A stretch of DNA of 47,422 nucleotides from a virus. The translations under genes were made by a program, and so were the position numbers. Where the stretch lies: positions 1 through 47,422 of IMG/VR virus record IMGVR_UViG_3300027554_000007; one strand, written 5' to 3'. Below the pieces are notes generated by a model. The model searched no databases. It saw only the letters and a list, made by a program, of their open reading frames with translations, and was not told the DNA's origin. Positions 39,401 to 47,312 of this stretch are shown here, piece by piece (the first letter of the stretch is position 1; each line of letters begins with the position of its first letter).

Positions 39401-42400
39401 GAGTGGCGGAGTGTTCAGCCATCAGGACAGGATTGGTCCGCCCCGACGACGGCGCCCGCCGACAATCCGGTAAAAACCCTGACGGGTCTACCGCCCGGAA
39501 TGGTCATCCAAGTCCGCGTCGCTTGGGTTGATCATCGCGGCAGCGCGACGCCGGAAGTCGACCGCCCAATCGCGTCTGTCACGGTCCCCGCAACCTTCAC
39601 CGCGCAAGAGACTTTGAATGTCGGCGGGACATCTGCGGCAAATGTTCTCGCTGACATTCAAACGAATGCTACGGGCGTCGGCGATTTGGTGACGACATAC
39701 GGAAGCACAGCCTCGGCTGCCCTAAGCGCTTCAAACGCCGCGGCTTCACAATCGGCGGCAGAGACCGCCGAGAATAATGCTGAGACAGCTCAAGGAATTG
39801 CAGAGGCGGCGCGCGATACAGCAAGCGGCCACGCTTCGGACGCCAACACGGACCGCTTAGCAGCCCAAACCGCGCGATCTGGAGCCGAGACGGCTGAAAC
39901 CAACGCGGTTACTGCCAAAGATGACGCAGAAAGCGCAGAGAGCGCGGCGGCGACATCTGCAAGTCTCTCGGCTGGAAGCGCTACAGACTCCGGCAATAGC
40001 GCAACAGCTGCATCTAACTCTGCGAATACTGCCACAACAAAAGCGGATGAGGCGAGTGCGAGCGCAAACACAGCAACCACCGAAAGAATAGACGCTGAGG
40101 CGGCTCGTGATGCCGCCGACACAGCAGCCTCGGCAAGCGCCGCCAGTGCATCCCAAGCATCAGCCTCAGAGACAGACGCAGAAGCGGCAGCAACCTCAGC
40201 AACCACATCCGAAAACAATACAGCCACGTCCGAAAGCAACGCTCTTGCCTCAGAAGGAGCCGCAGCTGCATCTGAGACAAATGCGGCGGGAAGCGCGGCG
40301 GCAGCCTCAACGAGCGAAACCTTATCCGCCGAAGCGCAGACGGCGAGCGAGCTGGCGACTTTAAGAAATCGACCTTCAACGATGGAGGATTTTGGTCGGT
40401 ATTTTACAAATCAAGTCACCGCCGCGCCGGAGACAGCTAATGATGCAGACAACTCCGGCTCAGTATCATCAGGAACGGACAGCGACGGCCCGCATCTTCG
40501 AACAGCTACCGCGACAGTTAACAGCACACTGTCCCAGAAGCAGGCGATCCCATATATTGTGGGAGACACCTACCGCGTCAGAGCGGCGATCAAAAGGCTT
40601 GTGGGAACCGGCGGACAAGTTGCTTTGCGAGGACGTTTCCTCACGGCGGATTACTTGACAAATCAAGGAGTAGCCGCCAGCACAGTCACGACCTCTGCGC
40701 CCGCCACTCTCACGGATTATGAGTTTGAGTTTACTGCGACACAAGCTGAATATGATACGGGGACGCGCCTCGTAAAAGCTGAGATAAACCCTAACACAGA
40801 GTTGGTGCAGGCTTTGGGTGTCTATTTCCTAGACATTCAAAACATAACCTCTGCGGCAGACGCCGCCGCAAGCGCTGCCGCAGCACTCACGTCAGAAGCG
40901 GCAGCGGCGGTTTCCGCAACGGACGCAGGAACGTTTGCGACGACATCACAAACCCACTCTCAGACCTCCCAAACGCAAGCGGGCATCGCCACAGCTGAGG
41001 CCAGCTCGGCCACGGCCAGCGCGTCATCAGCAAACACCTCTGCGGTAGCAGCCGCAGCATCACAAACCATAACTGCCACCGCACAGGCAGCGACAGAGGC
41101 AGCAGCCTCCGTCTCTCGGACGCCAACGTTTGAAGCGGGAGGCCGGTTCTTCGCTTTCACGTCAAACGCGGCGTTGAGCCCTACAAGCACAAGCTCAGCA
41201 ACGGACAGTGTAAACTTTACGGCAGGGGACGACGCTGATGGATATTATATCGAAGGGCCAGCCTCAAACGCCGCGACCCTCCTTCAAAAAGCAGGCGTTC
41301 CCGCTGTTGTTGGGGATAGCTACAAAGTTAAAGTAAGGGTCAAAGCCTCTGTCTCAAACAGTGTTATATATCTACGCACTCGCTATTTGAGTGCAGATTA
41401 CTCCGCTCAATACAGCATCTCCCAATCCGCTGGCATCACTATTCCATCAGGGGTAAGCGAACATGAGTTTGAAGTAACTTTGACGCAGGCAAAATACAAT
41501 CAGGGAACCCGGCACATAATAGCAGAAGTTCTGGTCAACCAGCAGAGCAACGCAGCGCAAAAGTTCTATTTCTTAGATATTCAGAATGTCACCCTAGCGG
41601 GCAAGGTTGAAACTTTAGTGGCCGAAGTCGCTGTAAACGCCGCGACGGTCGCCGATCTCGAAGGCAACGCAGAGGCATACCGCTCGGTCGAGGTCGGCGC
41701 AAATGGGGCAATGACCCGCTTTGTTCAGCGCGCGGTTTCAGATGGCACCCATTCTTTCACCGAGGCACTTCTGCAAGCCAACCAAATTGTCCTGCAAGGC
41801 GGGGAAACATTCTTTGTCCTGAATAGCGTCGGCGCTACTTTAAATGGCGTTCTCATAATTGTGGACCAGATTGCCAATCCGAATGTCATGCTGGTCCAGG
41901 GACCCGGCTTTGGGGCGACCAATGATTTGATAATGTGGGTTGGTCCTTACAACTCTGACATCTCAACCCTGACCTCTTCCAACGGCGCGCGCGCAATTAC
42001 GATTGGCGGAAAGTCCTATCTCGGCGGCAGTGATGAACTAGCCTCGACAATTCAAGCCAGTGAAACCAACGCTGCGATGGGCGGCCCAACAATTGCCGCG
42101 GAATTGACAGGCATCGCAACAAACGGAAACACGCAATACATCACCGGAAGTCACAACGCGAGCGGGGCAAGGACTTACACGTCAGGAACTGCACCGACCA
42201 ATGGTAATATAACGGCAGGCAGCGCGACCATCAAAACATACCGGAAAGAGGGGTCGGGCAGCTATGCCCTTTTGGACACCCTGAACATCGTCGGCACGCT
42301 GAACACATCCAGTTTCTTTGATGCCGAAATCGGGCTTTATCAGGTCACCCAAACCTATTCGATTACAGGGTCAAAAGAGAATAGCGCGAATACTGGTATG

Positions 42401-42505
42401 GCGCTAACGAATTACGGATTCAAGACCGAAATGACCGCCCGGGCGGTTCCATCAGGCATCACAATTTCCTCCCAAAACACCACCATTTCAATCATCGAAA
42501 ACTAG
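36485..42505 (+). CDS. J: Tail tip host-specificity protein J with fibre-like C-terminus
   Basis: The 2006-residue protein should form the tail-tip hub and receptor-binding end. Residues 1-150 include a hydrophobic stretch (ILRTALLIAVVVVAAWIAGPAGVAIL, about 96-140), as in alphaproteobacterial J proteins. The J core runs to about 830, then two fibronectin-III-like domains (about 835-1045). Residues about 1052-1292 are an Ala/Ser/Thr/Glu-rich repeat (AETAENNAET-like heptads) predicted to form a trimeric coiled coil. Two related beta-domains follow (about 1299-1457 and 1545-1705), separated by a second Ala-rich segment, then a C-terminal domain to 2006. Codon use shifts in the repeat and beta-domain part, with AGA/AGG and ATA codons that the core avoids. 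Confidence 0.9.
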   Translation: MKPMNFERNAHRVSDTQFERFCQPRAVTIREGQTLEDVMKFALPDVILQNHAVVMIDAEVIPRENWGRIRPKLGRSIVRVGLRPAGKSGKKILRTALLIAVVVVAAWIAGPAGVAILGSTIAATLAAAAFTLAANLAINALLPIPPGGANARTETDPTYSLQGTRNSLRPRQTVEVPLGTHRYTPSLITEQYQQVVGDDVWLVFGVCVGVGNYEFSDWRLGENPLTNYTGVEIQESPLLTSPRQTLIPGDFTQKDLGIELDTSWHTERTNRDAADFEVMLSFARGLGTADKKGKPESVAVTVEVQYREVYDDDSVGTWRSQAAETGFDADIAAQTALGDSQSNRLAYWGSETSLSAFQNALPGGGNTTSRTFRRSDTKPFAARIRVAVPPGQQYDVRVRRTTAKDTDVAVANEVTWFRLNTWSDRDLTPDPRLATAFFRLKASGELSGVVSNLNVIAKKVIPTFSGDPLTFDPAFATSADWAGTPTPSRNPADLLLDAGRGAHTLRPNSDDDFYWPSYASFWIWCDENAFTFDLPIVQELSRNEVEELIAAAGRGRVFRGTDGKKRIAIDRVRIEGPTQLITPKNARGFAFTRTFSKPVHALRIPFTNADEDYQDDELTVYAPGYDENNATEFQEISTPGQTDPSRVYESGDYYLTSARLLSTVVNFEMDIERSSLSLGELVRLQHPLLNSVSVSARLLDVTGPSLTLDTPANFISGETYGLRYRKVIDHGDGTGSIEAEGFVGLVNPGVETDVVSLSESLPSGTILEPGDLAVVGILGEDTFEGFVKSVEPSGPRQADVELVAYLPERLTRPPAPVHVPLAIRNWSDLPAPELIGSEATPDGIFVTFEMPDEVESRVASFRAESRLSIAFDTGQDQNWTELPLLTKDTRTVTLLPGRPGEQYDIRVFAIDYDGVASPPLTVLGILSSSLGLVPENLALAPRVQGSANTAQFGVVDVSVDAGDPAFVDRLLIEWRSVQPSGQDWSAPTTAPADNPVKTLTGLPPGMVIQVRVAWVDHRGSATPEVDRPIASVTVPATFTAQETLNVGGTSAANVLADIQTNATGVGDLVTTYGSTASAALSASNAAASQSAAETAENNAETAQGIAEAARDTASGHASDANTDRLAAQTARSGAETAETNAVTAKDDAESAESAAATSASLSAGSATDSGNSATAASNSANTATTKADEASASANTATTERIDAEAARDAADTAASASAASASQASASETDAEAAATSATTSENNTATSESNALASEGAAAASETNAAGSAAAASTSETLSAEAQTASELATLRNRPSTMEDFGRYFTNQVTAAPETANDADNSGSVSSGTDSDGPHLRTATATVNSTLSQKQAIPYIVGDTYRVRAAIKRLVGTGGQVALRGRFLTADYLTNQGVAASTVTTSAPATLTDYEFEFTATQAEYDTGTRLVKAEINPNTELVQALGVYFLDIQNITSAADAAASAAAALTSEAAAAVSATDAGTFATTSQTHSQTSQTQAGIATAEASSATASASSANTSAVAAAASQTITATAQAATEAAASVSRTPTFEAGGRFFAFTSNAALSPTSTSSATDSVNFTAGDDADGYYIEGPASNAATLLQKAGVPAVVGDSYKVKVRVKASVSNSVIYLRTRYLSADYSAQYSISQSAGITIPSGVSEHEFEVTLTQAKYNQGTRHIIAEVLVNQQSNAAQKFYFLDIQNVTLAGKVETLVAEVAVNAATVADLEGNAEAYRSVEVGANGAMTRFVQRAVSDGTHSFTEALLQANQIVLQGGETFFVLNSVGATLNGVLIIVDQIANPNVMLVQGPGFGATNDLIMWVGPYNSDISTLTSSNGARAITIGGKSYLGGSDELASTIQASETNAAMGGPTIAAELTGIATNGNTQYITGSHNASGARTYTSGTAPTNGNITAGSATIKTYRKEGSGSYALLDTLNIVGTLNTSSFFDAEIGLYQVTQTYSITGSKENSANTGMALTNYGFKTEMTARAVPSGITISSQNTTISIIEN

Positions 42506-42514
42506 GAGTTCATC

Positions 42515-42652
42515 ATGGAAGTTTTAATTGCAATCGGAATCGCCGCCAGCCTTGTTGGCGGGGGCATTTATCTCGTCATTAAATCCAAAGCCAAACCCAA
42601 AACCAAAGGTGCAGCTGGACGGCCAACCCACTCTGATCAAGAGCGAAAATAG
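42515..42652 (+). CDS. Small single-pass membrane protein, 45 aa
   Basis: AGGAG precedes the ATG by seven bases. The N-terminus (MEVLIAIGIAASLVGGGIYLVI) is one membrane helix and the rest is a basic Lys-rich tail. Such peptides near lysis genes may be holin partners or unrelated membrane factors. Too short for a family assignment. Confidence 0.6.
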   Translation: MEVLIAIGIAASLVGGGIYLVIKSKAKPKTKGAAGRPTHSDQERK

Positions 42653-42701
42653 CCCGCCAATAATCGAAACCCAACCGTCCAACCAAAAGGAAACTGGCAT
42701 C

Positions 42702-43013
42702 ATGACCAAAGAAATAATCGCGGCAGAAGAACAACTTCAAAAGTCATTTGAGGCCGCAGAACAGGACGGCGTGTCCTTGCTTGATCAGATCAAGGCCTTG
42801 AACAAACTTTATGTCATTCATGACGCCGACGGCGCAAAGCCCAAATCCGTTGCCAGCACGATCACATGTATGAGTTTCATGGTTCGTCAGGTTTTCGTCA
42901 CTCCGGAACAGCGTGAGCAACAGGCCCAAGCCGAACAAAATGCGGAGAAAGAGCGCTTAAAAGAGGAGCTCTACGAAAAGCACATGGCCGCTGAATCCAA
43001 AAAGAAAAAATAG
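42702..43013 (+). CDS. Charged coiled-coil protein, 103 aa
   Basis: The acidic N-terminal helix (EIIAAEEQLQKSFEAAEQ) and a C-terminal coiled coil (EQREQQAQAEQNAEKERLKEELYEKHMAAESKKKK) flank a segment with SVASTITCMSFMVRQVF. I start at ATG 42702 with AAAAGGA upstream. Function unknown. Confidence 0.6.
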   Translation: MTKEIIAAEEQLQKSFEAAEQDGVSLLDQIKALNKLYVIHDADGAKPKSVASTITCMSFMVRQVFVTPEQREQQAQAEQNAEKERLKEELYEKHMAAESKKKK

Positions 43014-43029
43014 GGGACCCAACCCCCCA

Positions 43030-43073
43030 GGCTGCGCCGTCTGGCGCAGCCGTAAAGCCTGCCGCATTTGCGG
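43030..43073 (+). terminator. Two hairpins before the lysis genes
   Basis: GGCTGCGCC-GTCT-GGCGCAGCC (43030-43051) is a perfect 9-bp stem and CCGCA-TT-TGCGG (43062-43073) a second small one. No T-run follows, so termination is possible but weak. They lie between the tail block and the lysis block. Confidence 0.45.
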
Positions 43074-43114
43074 TCCCTTCCAAAGTCTCACGTCCCAAAA
43101 GAAAGCCCACATTT

Positions 43115-43750
43115 ATGCCACCTGAATCCCAAGCTGACAAGATCGCCCGGTTGGAGCTGGTCGTCGCCCGCATGGAGGCCGCAAAGCGCGGGCATCCTCC
43201 CTCCGGCGCGGCAGAGGCGGCGACAAAGAACTGGCCCATGCTCACTATGGCAGGCCTCGCTTTGGCTACTTTCATTTTATCGCAAGCAGGTGTTATCGGC
43301 GCGGCATCGGCAGACCGTGCGTCGAATGAGACGGCGACATCTTTCGAGGTCAGCGGTTTAAAATCCGACATTTCAAGCCTGCGGACAGATATGAAAGAGG
43401 ATTTTACCGGCCTAAAATCTGACATGGCCGACATTATCCAGGCCGAAAGCCTTGCCCGAACCCGCGAAGTAAGCGCCTTGAAGGAACAGGTCGTCGGTGT
43501 GGCCACAAAAGTCGAGGTCGCAGGGCGGGACAGATATCCCCGAACCGAGGCGCAAGAGGACAAGGCGGAAATCTTGGCGCGAATGCAGGATTTTAAGGCC
43601 GACCTGACCGCCAGAATGCAGGAAGACAAAGCCGAAATTTTGGCCCGCGTCGTTCCTGTCGAAACCCAAACGCGGCAGAACACGACCAAAGTCGGCGTCA
43701 TTGAACGGGACGTCGAGGCCATGGGTCTCCGCCAGAACACGCCCAATTAA
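43115..43750 (+). CDS. Membrane protein with long coiled coil, 211 aa
   Basis: One membrane segment (about 43-61, MLTMAGLALATFILSQAGVIG) is followed by a long coiled-coil region with the repeated motif LKSDISSLRTDMKEDF/LKSDMADI and the near-duplicate MQDFKADLTARMQEDKAEILAR. It would be an inner-membrane protein with a large charged domain. Holin accessory or antiholin is conceivable; I do not recognise the family. Confidence 0.6.
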   Translation: MPPESQADKIARLELVVARMEAAKRGHPPSGAAEAATKNWPMLTMAGLALATFILSQAGVIGAASADRASNETATSFEVSGLKSDISSLRTDMKEDFTGLKSDMADIIQAESLARTREVSALKEQVVGVATKVEVAGRDRYPRTEAQEDKAEILARMQDFKADLTARMQEDKAEILARVVPVETQTRQNTTKVGVIERDVEAMGLRQNTPN

Positions 43751-43780
43751 ACCAACCCCTCCGTCTCGAAAGGACATCAC

Positions 43781-44110
43781 ATGACTAGATTTCTCCGCAA
43801 CCCAAATTTCTTTTTCATTTTCAGCGTCGTCATTTTGGCGCTGCTGATTTTCATCACACCCTCGGTTAGCCTGGACAATCTGGGCGATGGGCTGCTGCAA
43901 ATCATTCCGGCCATTGGGCTCGGCATTTTGATGCTGTTCGGGTCGATCATTGTGTTCAAAAACTTCCGCATCATGTCGGATGACAGCGAACCCGAGCAAG
44001 AGGCCGAGACCGCCTTTGACAGGATGTTAGCCGACCCAATCGCGACGGCAATTTATCTGGCCGCCAATGTCATCGGCATCGCCCTCATCATTGCGGCTGG
44101 TCTGTCCTGA
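43781..44110 (+). CDS. Holin candidate, 109 aa, three membrane segments
   Basis: Three hydrophobic segments (about 9-28, 38-59 and 88-108) surround a charged loop, and the gene directly precedes the endolysin, overlapping it by one base. This is the usual holin place and size. A holin would form lesions for lysis at a set time. GAAAGGAC precedes the ATG. Confidence 0.6.
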   Translation: MTRFLRNPNFFFIFSVVILALLIFITPSVSLDNLGDGLLQIIPAIGLGILMLFGSIIVFKNFRIMSDDSEPEQEAETAFDRMLADPIATAIYLAANVIGIALIIAAGLS

Positions 44111-45345
44111 TGTTGCGCGCGGCCCAGAACCGACCGTCCACCATTTGGCGCGCCTGCGTTTTTGTCGCGTTAATCGCTGTCATGGCTTTGGGCGCGGTCC
44201 AGCCCGCCAAAGCGCTTGATCTGGAAAAATTCACGCCGCTGCCTAAACATATGCAAGCCTGCGAGTTTCTGCGCGACGACATCCGCGCGGCGTCCAGGCG
44301 TTACATTCCAAAGTTCCCGCATTGGCAGGCGCTGATGGCGCAGACATTCCAGGAGAGCCGGTGCCGTTTGGATGCGGTTTCCCCTGCAGGTGCGCAGGGT
44401 CCGCTGCAAATCATGCCGGGAACCGAGCGTGACCTTGCGCGGAAATATGGCGCGTTCAATGTGTTTTCAAAACAGTCGATCGCACACGGTGCTCGTTATC
44501 AGGCCGCTCAGATGCACCAATGGCGCGGTCGGGGTCGCCCGCCCGCAGAGAGTTGGCGGCTGGGTCTGGCAAGTTATAACGCAGGCCTCGGCAATATTCT
44601 GAAAGCCCAAAAAGCCTGCGAGGGGCAGCGCGATTGGCGTGATATCCGTCTCTGCCTGCAGGACATCACCGGGCATCACAGCGCGGAGACCATTACTTAT
44701 GTTCGCCGGATTGAACGGTGGTGGACCGACCTTGACCCGAATGCGCCTCAAATCTTTCGCGGCGAAATGGCAGTGCGCGGGTGGTTTCATTTTGATGAAA
44801 ACGGGCAAGCGCCTGGGTCGTTCTGGCCTTATGCATCCGGATGGGTGACCGCGCGTCACGTCGTGCAACAGCAAGCCGAAACTGCCCCGCCCTTCACATC
44901 GGGAAAGGTCCGTTGCGCCGACGGCGTCATCGATGCCTGCCTGATCGGCGGGGATCTTCACACCGAAGCCGCGCCCCCGGAATTAAAAGAAGGCGACCGC
45001 GTGCGCATCCTCGGCGTTCCCGGCGGATCAGCGGATGTCAGCGAACGACGCGGCGCGGTTTATTTCCGGCGGCAGTTTCCCCGCGACAGCGATTTTTCAA
45101 CGCCGACTGTCATCGTCCTCCTCGATGCGCCGACCCGCGGGCGTTTCGATTTTGGCCCAAAGGCTGCGGCAGCTTATCCGGTTTTTGTCGGGATGAGCGG
45201 TGGCGTAGTTTTGGACATGACGGGTCGCCCCCGCGGCGTGCTGGTTGCGGCGGGTGCGCCAACCGAACTGCTGCCAAGCCGTCCGGGGTTGGAGCAAACC
45301 GTCGATATCGTGGACCTCGCCGATTTTCATGCGGTGTTCGAATGA
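44110..45345 (+). CDS. Endolysin: lytic transglycosylase fused to trypsin-like protease
   Basis: A signal-peptide-like N-terminus (hydrophobic 13-30, cleavage likely after AKA35) suggests Sec export independent of the holin. Residues about 45-205 are an SLT-type transglycosylase with the catalytic E82 (QESRCRLDAVSPAGAQGPLQIMPGT) and GLASYNAGL. Residues about 222-405 look like a trypsin-like serine protease: H250 (GWVTARHVV), D275 (VIDACLIGG) and S363 (GMSGGVV), i.e. a complete triad in the right order. The second domain is unusual for an endolysin and would act in the periplasm. It sits between the holin candidate and the spanin genes. Confidence 0.72.
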   Translation: MLRAAQNRPSTIWRACVFVALIAVMALGAVQPAKALDLEKFTPLPKHMQACEFLRDDIRAASRRYIPKFPHWQALMAQTFQESRCRLDAVSPAGAQGPLQIMPGTERDLARKYGAFNVFSKQSIAHGARYQAAQMHQWRGRGRPPAESWRLGLASYNAGLGNILKAQKACEGQRDWRDIRLCLQDITGHHSAETITYVRRIERWWTDLDPNAPQIFRGEMAVRGWFHFDENGQAPGSFWPYASGWVTARHVVQQQAETAPPFTSGKVRCADGVIDACLIGGDLHTEAAPPELKEGDRVRILGVPGGSADVSERRGAVYFRRQFPRDSDFSTPTVIVLLDAPTRGRFDFGPKAAAAYPVFVGMSGGVVLDMTGRPRGVLVAAGAPTELLPSRPGLEQTVDIVDLADFHAVFE

Positions 45346-45758
45346 GCGCCCCCGATCTCCCCGTCGTCCAGTTAGGCGCCGCCGTCTTTTATCACGCCGC
45401 CCGATGCGAGGTGCCGGCACCTGACCCCAAACAATGGGCCAAGCGCAATCGCTGGATGGCGAACGGGAACTGCGTCCTGGGCCTGTTTGCGTCCTCGGTC
45501 AGCGGGGGTCTGGACGCTTACGGCGACCGTTTGCATCAGTTCACCTTGGCCGCAGACGCCGTTGTTTTGGATGTCCCGGACGAATTCACAGACGCGCGGC
45601 GGTGCAATCAATTTTATTACGGCATCAAACTTTTTGCCGAACGTTTGGGGGCCCATGCGCTGCGCGTTGATTACGGCGACGGAATGGCGCGGCTGGTCGT
45701 GATGGATTTCTCAAAGATTGAACACTGGACGGCCATTGATTGGCCGCCGGAAGGGTAG
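45342..45758 (+). CDS. Hypothetical protein in lysis module, 138 aa
   Basis: Unrecognised. The sequence is mixed alpha/beta and ends FSKIEHWTAIDWPPEG. It overlaps the endolysin by ATGA and precedes the spanin gene by four bases, so it belongs to the lysis transcript. No signal peptide or membrane segment is visible. Confidence 0.55.
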   Translation: MSAPDLPVVQLGAAVFYHAARCEVPAPDPKQWAKRNRWMANGNCVLGLFASSVSGGLDAYGDRLHQFTLAADAVVLDVPDEFTDARRCNQFYYGIKLFAERLGAHALRVDYGDGMARLVVMDFSKIEHWTAIDWPPEG

Positions 45759-45762
45759 AATC

Positions 45763-46467
45763 ATGATGTCACTTAAACTAAGAGTTCTCGCCGCCCTCGG
45801 CGGGCTCGCCGTTTTGGTCGGGCTTTGGATCGGTTTCCTGAAATGGAAATCGGGAATTGAAGCCGCCGCTTTTGCGCGCGGCGAAACCACCGAGCGCGCA
45901 GCCTGGACGACGAAAGTCGCCAAACGTGACGCCGAAATTCTGCGCATCAAAGGCGAGTTGGCCACGTCCTCGGCGTTGCTGGCCGCCGCCCAATCCGATT
46001 TTGAAACCGCCCTCGTCACTGCTGAAACGGCGGCGCTGAAAGCTTTATCCATCCGCGATCAAACTATTTTAAAACTCAAAGGAGAACTCAATGCGCGACC
46101 TATTCTGGACACGCCTGCCGCTCGCGAGCCTATTCCTGCTGGCCGCCTGTCAATCCACGCCAGAGCCGATCAGGAACTTGCCGACAACCGCCGTCGTTAT
46201 CGAGACGCCGCCGGACCGTCCGAGCCCAACACCGCCCCCGCCAGAGCTGTTTCGATTGGAGACGCTGCCCTGGTTGACGCAGATGGACTCACCCTCGGAG
46301 GCGCCGAACACCGCGCCGCAGTCCTAGCGGTCGCGCTGGCAGCGACGGAGGGACGTTATGCGGCTTTGTGGGATTGGGCGAATGCGCAATATTCTGCCGA
46401 CCTGACATTGTGGCAAGCCGAGCAAGCCCGCATCGCAGATGTCCAATCCCGCGCACCGCCGGATTGA
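45763..46467 (+). CDS. Rz-like inner-membrane spanin
   Basis: The 234-residue protein has an N-terminal membrane anchor (about 8-28, LAALGGLAVLVGLWIGFLKW) and a long periplasmic coiled coil (about 30-120, DAEILRIKGELATSSALLAAAQ). That is the architecture of i-spanins. GGAAGGG precedes the ATG. The nested Rz1-like lipoprotein gene lies inside it in another frame, as in many Gram-negative phages. The C-terminal half (about 140-234) is longer than in lambda Rz. Confidence 0.72.
   Translation: MMSLKLRVLAALGGLAVLVGLWIGFLKWKSGIEAAAFARGETTERAAWTTKVAKRDAEILRIKGELATSSALLAAAQSDFETALVTAETAALKALSIRDQTILKLKGELNARPILDTPAAREPIPAGRLSIHARADQELADNRRRYRDAAGPSEPNTAPARAVSIGDAALVDADGLTLGGAEHRAAVLAVALAATEGRYAALWDWANAQYSADLTLWQAEQARIADVQSRAPPD
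46091..46327 (+). CDS. Nested Rz1-like outer-membrane lipoprotein spanin
   Basis: The 78-residue product has a lipoprotein signal MRDLFWTRLPLASLFLLAACQ with a lipobox LAAC (C20) and a Pro-rich mature part (RPSPTPPPPELF), exactly as expected for o-spanins. AAAGGAG lies seven bases before its ATG. It is wholly embedded in the Rz gene in the +1 frame. Together the pair would bridge and fuse the two membranes at the end of lysis. Confidence 0.78.
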   Translation: MRDLFWTRLPLASLFLLAACQSTPEPIRNLPTTAVVIETPPDRPSPTPPPPELFRLETLPWLTQMDSPSEAPNTAPQS

Positions 46468-46506
46468 TTTCGGTCTGGACAAAAATTTCCCAAACTTCCC
46501 GCACGG

Positions 46507-46761
46507 TTAATCCCGCGGCGGGCTTTTTGGTTTCGGGATCAGCGCGATCTGAAAACCGAGCGTGTCGGCGATATCGACCAAGGTTGAGAATGTAGGATTT
46601 GCGCCGGGCGTCGTGGCCTTGCGGACTCTGGATTTCTCGCCGCCGCCCGCTTCCTCAAATTTCCGAAAACCGACTTGCCTGACCGCCGCGTTCAGATGAT
46701 TTAGGGCGGCCCCAAGGTTCCGATCAGCGACCGCTGCGTTGAAAAATTTGTCTGTCGTCAT
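46507..46761 (-). CDS. Solitary XRE-type antitoxin-like protein, 84 aa
   Basis: The C-terminal part (GANPTFSTLVDIADTLGFQIALIP) reads like the end of addiction-module antidote proteins of the HigA/XRE type, and the middle has a likely DNA-binding helix. No toxin gene is adjacent. Solitary phage antitoxins may neutralise host toxins or act as repressors. I choose ATG 46759-46761 because the recognisable part begins there; the frame is open to 46833. It follows the nuclease gene by 23 bases, likely in one leftward transcript. Confidence 0.55.
   Translation of the reverse strand: MTTDKFFNAAVADRNLGAALNHLNAAVRQVGFRKFEEAGGGEKSRVRKATTPGANPTFSTLVDIADTLGFQIALIPKPKSPPRD
46512..46528 (+). terminator. 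Possible terminator between converging transcripts
   Basis: CCCG-CGG-CGGG followed by C and five T lies just beyond the spanin gene and overlaps the 3' end of the leftward gene. Stem is short, so this is a weak candidate for the end of late transcription. Confidence 0.35.
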
Positions 46762-46784
46762 GCCCGCCCGATAGAGGGATTTCT

Positions 46785-47216
46785 TTATTCTGGCAAATCG
46801 GGGGCACACCAATCCGACTTCTTGCCCGTCCATTTTCTGGCGAAGCCGTGCTGGATCATCACGTCCGAAAACATCCGTCCGTTGGCCAGCCTTATTTCTG
46901 TGATGGTCCGACCGTAAACATCTTCCTGGTCGTCATTGATCAGAGTGACATCAACATCCATCAGCAAGGCTTTCGCCATGTCTGTCGCCGCATCACCCCT
47001 GATTTTCTCGGCGGCGCATTTATAACCATGTTTCGGGTTCTTATGGACTTCGGGCGCATCCAGATTTTTAATCCGATATTTCACGCCACCCGCCCAGACC
47101 GTGTCGCCGTTGACCACGCGGTCAATCCGCGTCGGCGCACCGCTGATCGGCGCTGCAGCGCAAGCTGCCATCGCGGCGACTGACCAGAAACTGACCAACA
47201 TTTTGAAACAATCCAT
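46785..47216 (-). CDS. Exported SNase/thermonuclease-like protein
   Basis: The 143-residue protein has a signal-peptide- or lipoprotein-like N-terminus (LVSFWSVAAMAACAAAP) and a staphylococcal-nuclease-like domain: RVVNGDTVWAGGVKYRIKNLDAPE with R48, E70 region, and YGRTITEIRLANG with R103. It should cut DNA or RNA in the periplasm or outside. Transcribed against the late genes next to the right att site, it looks like a lysogeny-expressed moron. I start at 47216; an ATG at 47201 is also possible. The frame upstream to 47408 runs through the att repeat and is not coding. Confidence 0.7.
   Translation of the reverse strand: MDCFKMLVSFWSVAAMAACAAAPISGAPTRIDRVVNGDTVWAGGVKYRIKNLDAPEVHKNPKHGYKCAAEKIRGDAATDMAKALLMDVDVTLINDDQEDVYGRTITEIRLANGRMFSDVMIQHGFARKWTGKKSDWCAPDLPE
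47181..47198. promoter_or_regulatory. Paired TGACCA motifs near right end, candidate arm sites
   Basis: TGACCA at 47181-47186 and TGACCAA at 47192-47198 have the same 11-base period and similar context as the left pair at 250-267 (ACTGACCA-GAAA-CTGACCAA). They overlap the start of the nuclease gene, so coding constraint could explain part of the match. Confidence 0.35.
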
Positions 47217-47312
47217 ACGATTTATGGACAGGAAACGACAAGAAAAGACAAGCGAAAAACCCCGCCAACGGCACCAAACTTCATTTAAGTCGTTGTTTTT
47301 ATTGTTAAAAGT

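Noticed and set aside
36485-42505. Many short frames opposite and within the J gene
   Set aside because: All are shadows of the J reading frame, Ala/Ser-rich or Leu/Arg-rich in the coiled-coil part; none has a ribosome binding site in context.
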